Shown piece after piece: positions 13,207 through 25,800 of a stretch of 64,000 bases of DNA. This DNA comes from Auanema rhodensis. Taxonomy: Eukaryota; Nematoda; Chromadorea; Rhabditida; Rhabditidae. The stretch covers positions 15,787,267-15,851,266 of the forward strand of contig OZ059898.1 of assembly GCA_964057225.1 (NCBI GenBank), in the 5' to 3' direction. The notes below the pieces were generated by a model. It searched no databases, had not been told where the DNA came from, and saw nothing but the letters and a program-made list of their open reading frames with translations. Position numbers and translations under genes: made by a program. Numbering within the stretch: the first letter of the stretch is position 1; each line of letters begins with the position of its first letter.

Positions 13207-15710
13207 CCTCATATACAACACACTCTTTCTATCTCTCTCTCAATTTCTCAGTCTTTTTCTTGAATTAGCACTCTTCTACCTTTCTTTGTATTTTCTTATC
13301 GTTTTCGCGTAGTTTCTTTTTCTCAAACAAAATTTTAAAATAAACATATTTCTATTCTCATTTCCGCCATTGCTCCCCTTCTTTCCCTTTTTGATCTTAT
13401 TTTCTCTATCATTTTTTCTTCTTTTAAAATTCGGTCGTCTTATTTTACTTCGTTTTTCCGTCGCTCACCTGGACCAAAACATTAGCTCCACCCCTCTCCA
13501 CCCCCCACACCACTTTTATTCCAATATTTCCATTTGTTTGACGAGCACGATCGGCTCTTTTTCTTTTCATCAGTCTCTTCAAGTTTCTATGCCATTACAG
13601 CTTTTACTTTTCATCATCCTCACTTTCCTCTAGCTTTTGCTCGTTCTTCTCCTGCATGCAGTCTAGTTCTCTTCAAAACGTTTCTCTCATTTTGTAACTT
13701 CTATCGTCTCTATTTCTCTTTATTTCCTTTTCTCATTGTATTCCGTATTTACTCAACTTTTTACTGCAATCGCTCAGCTCAGGCAACGCTTTTGTTTCAA
13801 CATGTTTCTATCATCAGAACGACAACATTTTCGAATGCCATGACGTTCAATTATGAAAAAAATTGGATGCAAACTTTCATCGAGTTCTTATTATTTTGTC
13901 CTCATTTCCATCATTGTCCTAGCCTTTCGTATACTTCTATACCCCTTTTGTACCTTCCTCATTCTCAATCATTTCATGACCAAAATAATATATTGCCCTA
14001 CGACTTAAGTTCAAGTTCTTTTACATCTCTTTCACGTTGACTTCATCGCTTCACTATTCGGCCCCAATTTCATGTTTGAACCCTCTATTGTTGGCTTTTT
14101 TCGTTCTTCGTTTTTGCCCTCGTTTTGTCATGTTGTTCCTTTTTAAACAATTTTTATTTTATCATCTTGCAGGAAATGCTGTGTCACGATGCCAGGCAGC
14201 AGATTCGAAGAATGCCTTTTCCGATTTTTTGCCCATTCTCTCTTTCTATCGTTGTTGCTGTTACCGTGGCTAGCTACGGCGCCATCGTGATGGTATGGCA
14301 TGCTTCAACATACCTGATACAAGAAGACAACTATCCATGCCATAATATTCTCATCACCATAAAGCAATAGACAGAAAGACATTGCTAGTAGCAGCAACAG
14401 AAATATCAACGCCGAAACATCGTCAACCATAAACGTTTTTCATTTAAACAAAAACGTCTCACGTTCTTCATTTGGCCTTCTGTCCTTTCGTTCATCTCAC
14501 CAAAGTCGTCATCGTCATCGTTGTCGTTGTTCGTGACACAGAAACTATTAGAAGTTTAATATAGATTTGCCATTCGACTAATAGAAATTGGGGAAATTTC
14601 TCATTTTTCACGGCACGCTTCTGTTTGCCTAGTCAAGGAAGAGAAAGCTCTTAGTCCCTCTTCTCTTGTTTTCCTCGCAACCTGCCTTGCTTTTTCTACA
14701 TCTATCTATCTTCATTCTTTCAGACATCGTTTCCGTTTATCTTTTTATAAATTCCCTCTCTCTCTCTCTTTATCTTCATCTCACTTGGTTTCAAAGGTAA
14801 AAAGAGAAACACAGTGGAAAAGAAAGAAAAATAAAGAGAGAATGTTAACGAGAGTAGATGAAGCAAATGTAGGGCAAATGTGCGCAAGATGTCAAGCCTT
14901 GTCATGCTTTTCAACAGCAGTCATAACAGTAACAAAAGTTGTCAACCTCGTTGAACATCAGCCAAACGTTTCCATTTGTTTGACCAAATATCCCAGAGAC
15001 TTTCGGCATTTAGTTTGTCTACTATTTCGTTTATTTTCTTTTCTACTTCATCTACGTGTACCTTTCGTTTTGCTTTTCAATGTTGCAACGGAATCACTAT
15101 TCTCTCTACTCTCATACTATTAACATTTCTTTTTGTCCTTTTAATTCTTTCCCTAAATGTACTTCTCTTTCTAAACTATTTTATTACTTTTATTCTATAT
15201 ACAGCCTGTTGTAAATGCTTTCAACTTATTCCAAAGTTGGTTTTTCTGAGCTCAAGTTCATTTTCGGTGAAACCTGTTCACCCTTTTATTGAGTGGATTC
15301 CGGAAAACGATTGGCCAAAAAAAGCATGAAGAAGACCTTCTCGGCTTGTAGCCAGTCAGTCAATCCTATTCATCGTCTTCCTATTTCCTGCATATTCTGT
15401 TTCCAATCATCCATACACCATGAATGTTTCATATTGAACGATTTCTCATCATTGTCGTTTACGACTAACAACAACAGTCATCAATCTCCACTTCGTCTGC
15501 ACAGGTGCGTAGGCTTCTGACGACGTTGGCATCGCGGACACAAGAACTACCGTCTGATTCATCGCTTAAATCACTAAACACAAATCAACATGTACCTCCA
15601 GCTCTAGTTCTTTGACTAATTCGTTTCCTTGTTCGTGTTATTACCCTGATCGTTAACATAGTCGTCATCTTGCTTGTGACCGAACCTTTTTTGTCCGGCC
15701 ACCAGATGGT

Positions 15711-15727
15711 ATCTGGTCCCGGCGCCA
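15711..15727. promoter_or_regulatory. Palindrome ACCAGAT-GGT-ATCTGGT
   Basis: Perfect 7-bp arms around a 3-base centre, including a CAGATG E-box, inside a locally GC-rich stretch. It is a possible dimeric transcription-factor site. Only the symmetry is directly seen. Confidence 0.25.
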
Positions 15728-18700
15728 GCAAACTAACGTTTACCATCTCGCTCTTCTGTCCTCGTTGACATCAAAGTTCTATTTCATTTTTAGTATTCGA
15801 AACAACATACAAGGAACTATTTGAATACTATATATTCATTCTGTTGATAACTCCGCCTTCTAATGACTTGAAGCAGAAATTCAATTCTTGCTTTGTTTCA
15901 ATCATTGGCAGTGAAATATTCTCGTGAAACACTTCAAATCACTCTTATTTCTCTAAATATTCATTATTTCCCTTTATTATTCTGAATTTCAAATGATTCC
16001 AAACAGTCCAATGTGATCTTTCTATCGTCAAAACATCATTGCTCTTTCAATGCGATATGAATTCAGATGTGTACTTGATGACGTCTGATGCACTTTCATC
16101 AGATGGGAATCCATGTTAACCCAAGATCAAAGCAACCAAAATACGAAAGTAAACTTGCTGCTTTCCGTTTTGGCTCTATCATTCGCACAATTCCTGTTCC
16201 GCAGTGTTTCAGCAACTTCCGGTCTTTTTGAAACTTCTCACACTTGCTGTTGTTCCGGTCAGCATCAATATCGCCTCTAGGTACACACTGTTCGGACGAA
16301 AATCATGATCTTAGACGAAAGTGTTGTCCGCTACGTCAGATTGTCATTTCTCTTCTTGCGAAGCTTTTCGTCCGCTTGCACCGGAAAACCGGGAGTTGAT
16401 GACGTAAACATTTGGAATCCAGTTTTGCCGTGAGGAGCGTACATTGAGCGGCTAGCGTGAGCACAACGAGAGCACACCGTGTTTGTGCTTCATTGTCGTT
16501 TTCGTTCTTCCGGCCTCGTCGTTGAAACTCTTCGATAGAGTGTTTGTACCAGCACTTGCTCCACTAGAACGTTCTGGCAACAACTACCTATATCACCGCT
16601 ATTGCATGGTGTTTCAGCATATTATTGCATATTTGCCCTGGAAGCAATCTAACTTTCCAACCATTTTTTCGTTTTTCTTATTAGTATTACAGTTCTTTTT
16701 CAGATCTTATTCTCACTCTTTCACTTTATCAGTCATGTTGTCATAATGTATTTTCATTTTACTTTATAATCTCAAATTATTTCCCCCGTGAGGCGCCTCA
16801 GGCTTAGTATTATCACTGCTCTGCTTTCGTTCTTTTTTTGCTCAAACTCATATACTAAACATTGATAGATACAGAAAAAGCATTTGATTCTTAGAGAAAA
16901 AAGTGAAGAATAATAGTCAAAGAGATTGAAAGCTTCTGTCCGTCTATTTTCATTTCGACATAAACTCTCTTGTTACTTCTTGTCCCATGTTATCTCTCTC
17001 TCCATTTCTCTTTATCTCTCTCTCATTTTTCTCTTCTTCTCTCTTCTTTCAATTCTTTATATCACATGAGGCCGGCTATTCTTCTCCCATCACATTATCA
17101 CGTATTCTAATTGTACTGTTTATTCATTGGCGCCATTCCCATTTTCTTATCAGAGAAACGATGTTGCTCTTACTTTGCCTTCAGGGCATTTACGGCACAA
17201 CACGTCTTACTATCTACATTTCATATTCAGAAAAACGATAAGGTGATATGCAAGAAAGAAACAAAGCCGTATATGGCGATGAACTGTTCTTCTTTTGGAG
17301 TTCCGCCTCATTATATAGTTCTATAGAAATTTTGTATTTCTCTCTTCTTTCTTTTTGCCCTCCGGCTATGAGAAGGCAGAAGCATAATCGTTTTTCTTAT
17401 CTTGTGCTTGTGTCATTTGGAGAGCTGCAAAACAGCAACTATACTAAAAATCATTGCCCTTCGGACTCTGTATGATGAAAGCTGAGAGATTGAGGCCATT
17501 GATAGACGAAAATAATATAGGAAGAAGGCGCAACAAAAAGAGATAAAAATACTCTCAAAGCATGGAGGGAAGAGAAACAGGCGAAAGTTCAATTTCTTTT
17601 TCATCTGAAACATTTGGAAACATTTTCGGATTACTGTATACTATACAGTTTTGACTTTTGATTATTTTCAAAAAAGCTTATCAGATATTTTAAATTTTAT
17701 CATAATCTATACTTTATAACCTATTACTAACTTTTTCGATTATTACGAAGATAACTAATTTTATAACATTCATTCAAAAAAGAAATAATACAAAGTATCT
17801 GTGCTTATATTCAAACTGTTTTTTTCATATAAAATAAAAAAAAAATTGCCTGATAATGAATATAATCCAGAGCATATCGCGGATATTGCATCATATTATT
17901 TTTATTTTTCTATCCATAGATATTACCTCCCCCCCACCCTCACCATACCTCCCTCAACTCTCGATCCATTTTTCGTTTGGAACATTTTGGACGATGTTTC
18001 CGAATATTTTGATATTATTTGTTTTTATTATTTTTTTTTGCAATTTGCAAGCTAAACCAATCACTGATGATAAAAAGCCTACATTTACCGACTTCACTGT
18101 ACTTTCCATCTCTACACAGCTGAGTAGTGATAAGTGAAACATCATGCGCCAGCTGGAGAATTATCGTTCTCCCCCTATTCTGCTAGTTCTTCCTGATTTA
18201 CATTGTGATTTTGTTTTCCTTTAATCTAATTTCGTGCAAATCAGTAGTGAAATTCACAAAATATCCTCTACAACAGAAGAAAAGACATTTTTCTTCTATT
18301 GTTCATATTAAAATTGGCTTTTGAGACTAAAAAAGTACTTCCTATTTTCTTTTCTCAATACTTACTTACGTCTACTATGCTTTCCTTTCCCTCTTTATCT
18401 CTCTCCACTTTTCTCTCTCTTTCCGACATTTTTCACAATAGTCTTCAGAATAAGCACTAAATTTTAATTTTTAATATTCATGCTACTCGATTTTTCATCA
18501 ATGAACCAATTTAAAAGTGCATTTTGTTTCCCCCCTACCCCAAAAAATCAATTTTCTTGAACAAAATAGAAATTTCACTCCAATACCTTTCCTTCGATAA
18601 CATTCGTTTCCGGTTTTTTACTTCAATATTCCATTCGGTTTTTACTTATTTGTTTTCCTCATTCTCTAGTTGGGCGTGTAATCTCAAAATTCTGGAACAG

Positions 18701-19204
18701 CCATAAATGAAATGATAGTTTCTATCTAATATGATCGGCTGACAGTATGTTTTGATATTAGCTAGTTCTTCACACCAAGGCTTTGTCAGATAGCAAATGA
18801 AAAAAGGTTCAGCCCACATTTCATTCTGAAAAGATGTACTTTACAACTGTCAAAGTATGTGTGTATATATATCTGCGTGTGTCTGTGTGTATGTGTGTGC
18901 AAGCTCAATTTGTTCTTCTGAACTTCAGAATCTACCGTAGATGCTTTTCCTTCCTCTAACTTCTTTTTCCACTTGAAACTTTCAAAGCTTTTGACACTGG
19001 TGGGAGGAGCCAAAAGCTGGTGGCCCACTGAATGAAGCTTTCAAGACCCCTCCAGTCGTCAGCATTCATCTTGCAGTTCTATTTTTCAACATTTTTTAGT
19101 CGTAATGGTTCAATTCGAACAACATGTATTAGGAGAAGTACTTTAATGATTTGTAAATCAATAATTCTCATTTCTGTTGTTTTATCTACTTGCACTTTGT
19201 ACGT

Positions 19205-19228
19205 GAATTTCACGTGCCACGTGAATTA
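19205..19228. promoter_or_regulatory. Paired CACGTG E-boxes
   Basis: Two CACGTG palindromes start 7 bases apart (19,211 and 19,218), flanked by TTCACGTG and CACGTGAA half sites, so the element is nearly symmetrical. It could bind paired bHLH-type factors upstream of the forkhead gene. Confidence 0.35.
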
Positions 19229-20269
19229 CCATTAATCGAGCAAAATGAAGCCCCCCTTTCATTTTTATCTCACGTTTGCCATTTGAACGGTTCCTATCAG
19301 CAGCATTTGGTACTATTTTTCAAATTGTTTTTTTTCTTTGCAAATTACAAATTTGTCGAATGATATCATCGAAAAATTTCTCATTCACTTCATTATCACT
19401 TGCTTCTGCTATTTCAACTTGTAACTATGCCGCAATTCTTTAACTATATTCAATTTTTTCCTTTTTTTTCATCCATCTATTTCAGCATTAAAAACCTTTT
19501 CTTTTATTCTTTTTGTCTTCATTCTAATTTCGCTCCCTGTTTCATCTTATTTCATCAGCCCCTTCACAGACATACACACACATACACACACATATGTATA
19601 TATTCCAACAAAAATAATTTTCTTTTTATCGCAATTTTTTATCATTTTCAACGCCTGTTTCTTCACATATATCTATAACAGACAATTTTTTTGTTACTCT
19701 TATTACAACTATATATCATTCACTATTTATTTCACATTCTTCATTTTCGGCGCATTTGAGGTCATCTGGAAGATGCCTCCTATGTTATGAACATTCAGAA
19801 AGAGCTGATAGATGGACAGAGGGTAGTGAGAGGCAAAAAAGAAAGAAAGAAAGAGAAATGACATTTTTTTTCTCGTGGGGTGCGTGAGCATTGAACAAAA
19901 CATTGTTCCGCATAAAACAACATGCACTTTTACTTGAAAGAGCAAGTCAAAACTACAACGATCTCTGGACTTTTTCTCATCTCGTCAAGGCTCTCTGTAT
20001 TTTTCTATTTCTTTCCATGGATTTCTCTCGTTTTTAACTTATCTCTATGTTTCTCTCTTCCCTCTCAAGAATTTCTCAGTTCGTGTAGCATAGGCATAGG
20101 AATGCATGTCGTAAAGTACTTTCAGCCTTCTGCTTCTAAAGAAAGGTTCCATATTTTTGGTCGACAAAACATGACCCAGGATCATTTCTTTATTATGTCC
20201 CATGCCTTCTCTTACTCTTTTTAGTCCTTCTCTCTCTCTCTCTCTCCCATTTACTCATTTACACTCACA

Positions 20270-20272
<3 letters not shown>

Positions 20273-20334
<62 letters not shown>
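20273..20334 (+). repeat. CT microsatellite
   Basis: Pure (CT)n of about 60 bases. A shorter CT run lies just upstream near 20,230-20,247, and another near 21,759-21,778. Confidence 0.93.
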
Positions 20335-20340
<6 letters not shown>

Positions 20341-22840
20341 GTTCTTCACTCTCTTCGATAACAATACTATATCTTCACAATACTGAAAGCCTTCACTTCC
20401 TCCCTGTTCTTTTCTACGGCCAGCCCTCCATCAGATCAACTTTTCTTTTGCTCATGAACGAAGCTTCTGTTTCATTTTATTTTTCATTTTAGTTGAAACT
20501 GAAGATCATTCCTTATCAATAATTCTTCGAAGCATACACAGTGATGACATCAGTATCACCCCTTCTTTCTGTAATGTTGGTGTTGCTATTCTTTAGAATT
20601 TATCTCCTTTTTCAATTTCTCCTTATCATTTAAAATTATGCTTTCTTTCTTGTATTATCTCTCTATCATACCATCTTTGTATTTCTTTCTTTCCCTCTCT
20701 TCAACCCTGCACCCCCCCTCAGGGTCTTTATCTCTTCGTCTATTCACTTCTCTTTCTACTAATTATTTCATTCTTTTATGTTTTTCGAATACTAACTGCT
20801 ATTCACATTTGCAAACTAAGTCTTCACACTTGATTCACCGTTCCAAACTTCTGGCATGTATTAATAGGCATTCTTTACCCCCAGGCTTCTTAATCGTTTT
20901 TTTCTAGTCTTCCATCAATCTGATCGGCTTCTGTTTCTGGTCAACGACTTCCTCCTTATTGAGACATTTGAACTCTTATGCACCGAGAGAGAACTTCATC
21001 CTTGCATCTTGCAATGCTACAATCTAAAAAAACACTTTACAACTTATTTTGATGACTTAAAGCCTATATTGTGCTATTTCTTTCCAATGCGTTTTTTTTT
21101 CTAAATATTTCACGTCATTACAAATCGTTCTGTGTCCTCTCTTTTCCTCTTTACATATCTGGGAAGAAATCATTAGAGACAATGAATACTGAAGAGGGTA
21201 TGAGACAGATACGAGATGAAACACTTTTGAAACAGATGGCTTATGATGCATTCGGCTTACGAATGTCTGTGTATGTGCGTGTTTTTCTTCATTCAGTACT
21301 CGAAAAAGAGAAGATGCCATGTCGAACCACGTTTCGCCATATTATTGAACTTATTCCAACTTTATTTTTTTTTTATACTTTGCTATTCCAAACACCGTAC
21401 ATCTTCATTCAGGTGTGGTAATCTGTTTCACTCCGATCATTCTTCAATTTGAGTTGAGACAGAATCATCAGTTGATTCCTGACCACACCTCCAATTCACA
21501 AATTTATGTTCAAGGATCATACTTTGTCATGTTATTCTACTATTCATGATGTTGAGAAGTACGTATTAACTTCTTTTCTGGCGGATTGAATTGAATGATT
21601 CGCAGCCAAGTGAGCCTGTCATGATTGCATCAATCATGAGAAACTCTTGTTTTGCAATTTACTTGTCTTTTCCCTTCTTTAGGTAAAAGTTGCGGTTGGA
21701 TTCGAGAATATTAGCAACTGTTGACCAATTCTCCAGAAAACTATATTCTTGTGGTCATTCTCTCTCTCTCTCTCTCTATCAATCTCCCTTTCTCTCTCTC
21801 TCTGTTTTCTTTGTATAGCTGTTAGCTATCAATGCCAATTTCTCTTTTTTTCTCTGATAACAATAACCTCTTTAACAGCTGTATGACCTTTTAAAATATT
21901 TTATCTTTTACTTCTTATTTATATTTTTCTTTTCAAATATATATATATATATATTTATATTTAAACACATATATATATAGTTGTTTTTATGAAGATTATT
22001 AATATACAGTCATATATTCACGTGCTCTTGTTTCAGATCATCATTTAAAAAGTTATCATATCAATCCGCCTTGTTTCCTATTGGATCTGTTCATTAAGCA
22101 TTGATAAGAAAATGTTTTTTGATGAAAATATTGAATAAGAGCGACGTATTAGATAGAGAGGTGCATGAATCTGAATATGAGACAGTATTTTATGCTCAGT
22201 TGTTCCATTCATTCATTACATCCTTATCCTTTTAGCTCATGTTCTTCCCTCTCATCCATTCATTCCTACTCTCTATTTCTCTATCTCTGTTTCTGCGTCT
22301 GCGGAGGATACTCTGGAAAACTCACTTCTATTCATTTTTCCTTCGTTCTTATCCCTATAATTCCCCACATGTACGTATGATGTATGTATGCTTTCTGGCT
22401 TTAACCATAATTCATTTGAAATGTCTGCGAACTATCCACTTCAGGCCAGCCGTTGATGTGCTTCTGAAGGACTTTTTTTCCCGAATACTTACATTCGTGA
22501 TACTATATCCTTCAGCCTAGTCTCAGCTTCCTTTTTTCGTTCTAGTTGACTGCACTTACTGGTCACATTGTTTATGTATTTGTATTCTTTTTCTTTTCTT
22601 TCATTAATTTGCCCTATCGTGTATCATAACGTGCTATAATAGTCACGTGAACTTATTATTTTTCCATTTTGATTCGAGATGAGCGGTTGCACTTTCATGA
22701 CCATAATTGCTTTATATTACGTAATATCTCTCTTCACTTATTATATATATATATGTTTTCTTTATTACATTCTTGTCTTAATTCTTCTGTTTATTTGAAA
22801 CTTCATTTATTTTTCTTGTAACTCATCAGCATGATTTCAG

Positions 22841-25800
22841 ATGGACTTCCTGTCATCTACACAATCGACAGGCCTTTTGTCTTCAGCAGCCGCAGCTGCT
22901 GCAGCTGTAGCTGCTGTCGGAGTTCAGCAGGCAACATCAGAAGAGAAGGATTTGTTAGCTGTGATCGAAGCTAATGTTAGGCCATCAGATACCTATGAAA
23001 GACCTTCGCTTAGCTACAAAGATTTGATTATTGAAGCTATTGAGAGTAGCCCAGAGAAGAGATTGAAATTAAATGAAATTTACCAGGTACGTATTTTCCT
23101 AATATAATATGTTTTTCATACAGTCAGGCCTTTGTTCAATTTTGACATTTTGTGAGTGCACTAACCTCTATTTATGACCATCGCCTACAGTTATTACTCG
23201 ATGACGTAAAGTTCCTCCGACATGATAAAAAGCAGAGATATTCTGTCATTCGTCGTAAATTAGGATCTGACTCATACAGGGTTGAAATCATTTTTCGATT
23301 ATCTTGCCATCATCAGATAGCTAGCAAAGCATATACACATAAGAAGTATTTCGATTTTGCCTGAATCATAATGTTTTTAGCCTGATTACACATTATTTTT
23401 CTCTCTTTTTCTTTTTTTTGTCGTTTATATCAAGCTCAACGGTTCGCATACTAGTTTTGCTCGTTGATAACATGATGTAATGATACGGCTAGTCATATGA
23501 GCTCTTTCAACTTTCAAAATATGGAAAAGAGCTCAGCTCAGTAGACTGGTGTTTCAATTTTAAAAATATATGTCGCTTTTTGGCTTCGGCTTAGTCATTC
23601 GTCTAAGTTTATATTATGAATACTTTAGACTTGCTGAATGCAATGTTTACACTTCCTGTCCTTAGCTTTGATCGCTTTGACTTTGACTTTTAGGATTTTG
23701 GTTGCTTTTTTTGGAACTTCACAAGAATTAAACAACACAATATGTAATGTGTATATGTGTTTATTTAATTCTTGATTGTCTTTCCAAAATGTAAAGCTCA
23801 AAATACCGTCAGGAGGCCGTATGATGAGAATTGAAAGAAGAGTGGCCAGAAGCAGAAAAAATAAAAAAGGGGGAGCGATCTGTTAAAGGGTTATGAAGCA
23901 AAAGTGACGTTCTTTGAAAGCTGAGGCACTTTGGCAACTTTTTAGTATATAAAGGGACCTTTTCTGAATCGTTTTCTGATCAACAAATATACCAAGCAAG
24001 CAATCCAATACGTTCTATAGTCGTGCGCATTCTCACCCTCAAATTAATTATTCTGCCTTTTCTGCCATTTTTGGAAAATAGAGCAATAAACGCTCTTACT
24101 TTTGGATTCTATGTCCTTACTGGCCTACTCTCTATATTCCCGAAACTTTTATTCCGTGTTTCTGCTCTATAGTTTTCTCTTCATATGTTCCAATAGTTCA
24201 GGAGAACAAAATAATAATCGGAAACAGATTCAGTTGCCATGGGGGGAACCCTAGAAGAGAAACATGAGAATACCTCAGTTTCCTATATTTGGAAGTAGCT
24301 TACCCAATAACTTAATATTAAATCGTTATTACAGTGTAGTTTTCAAATATAATTTCGATCATGAAATAGCGAATATCCTGCTAAATGTAATGTGGAGGTA
24401 ATAGCAACATGAGCCAAATTATCAGCGTTTTTCCACTAACAACATGCTGCTGATATTTGTGTCACAAAATACGGGCAAAGCCTCCGATAGCTTCCGGCAG
24501 ATTTCGCAACAACTTGATTGCTTTGAGTTCCAGAGTTCATAGCTCTTTTCTGAAACGATTTCCTTTCTTGTGTCCTTGTTGCAAGCATATAATGTAACAT
24601 TGAAGTTATCCATGAAGAACAGGGCTGTTATGCTATAAGATGAACGGAATTATTGGTTTTTTCTTCTTAATTTCATCATTGTCAGTCATTGTTTGAACGT
24701 TTCTATTAATCAAAAAATGAAAAATAGACTTAATCTACCTTCAAATGATCTTTGTACTACCTTTAATGCTCTTTTCTTAAGTACTGAGACCAAAACTCAT
24801 GCACTTTTCCGACACTGCATATAGATTGAAACATCTTCAGAGTTCTCTTTGCTTTTCTCTCTCGGCATTATACTTTATAAAGCCAATTGATCTGCTTGAT
24901 TGATCAAACCTTTAATAAAAGAGCTTTTATTTGCTTTGAAAACAAAAAATAAATGTCTCTAAAGTTTCAGCGTATTATGTGAAAGTGAGATGTATGTGCA
25001 CATAAGCTTTCTCAGATAAATAAGAAAATGTTATTGAAAAGATTATCATCTACGAAGCATTGAATGTAAGGCTTTCAGTTTTCTGTTCTCGGATTAGAAG
25101 GCGCAAATCGGCAGAAAACTAAGTTCAGCCATTAGCCTTGTTAAGTCAAAAGCTATCAGGTTCTTAAGCTTATTACCTTCTTCTCCTATCTGTGGCAAAA
25201 GTAGTATCAACTGTTCCGCTTATAATCACTTGAAAGCGTCTGATTAGTCAGAAACAGAGAAAAAACAAAGGAACTCACTTCAAACTCGTAATATTCTGCC
25301 CTGATTTCATATCTGTATCATCACGTGTTATTCTCTATACTGTTCATTGGCCCATCATCACTACCTTCGTCCGAAGTTCTTTCTTTCAAAAATGACAAGT
25401 GGCTTTATTGTTTGCACGACGTTTTATCAAATTTTTTAATTGAAATTCTTTTTTTTTTTTGATTAAAATTCATTAATATATTTTTGCAGGTCATTCGTCT
25501 TTTACATCCATATTATCGTCACCGACCAGATCAATGGGGCTGGCAAAATTCCATCAGACACAACTTATCACTTCATGACTGCTTCGTCAAGTTACCATTG
25601 AAGCAAACTTCAGCCAGTGGAGTTGTCGGTAAGCCATGTTCCCTTTCAAGATATGCAAGCCAATTCATAATGATTACCTCCAAATCAAAACTTTCTTTTG
25701 AGTAGTTCAGAAAGGACAATACATTGAGCACAAAATACTTAATTATAATCTCTTAAAGCTTAATCAAGTTTATTAACACATGACAGCAGGTTCCACAGTT

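Larger units (their letters stand above)
14101..22840. other. Non-coding DNA upstream of the forkhead gene
   Basis: No exon can be proven. Points of note are a weak exon-like frame at 14,171-14,293, a slightly GC-richer stretch at about 15,480-16,480 with a 7-bp palindrome at 15,711-15,727, paired CACGTG sites at 19,211-19,223, a CT tract at 20,273-20,334 and single CACGTG sites at 22,019 and 22,644. The persistent T/C skew on the + strand is what nematode introns look like on the sense strand. This may therefore be 5' intron or promoter DNA of the gene at 22,841. Confidence 0.5.
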
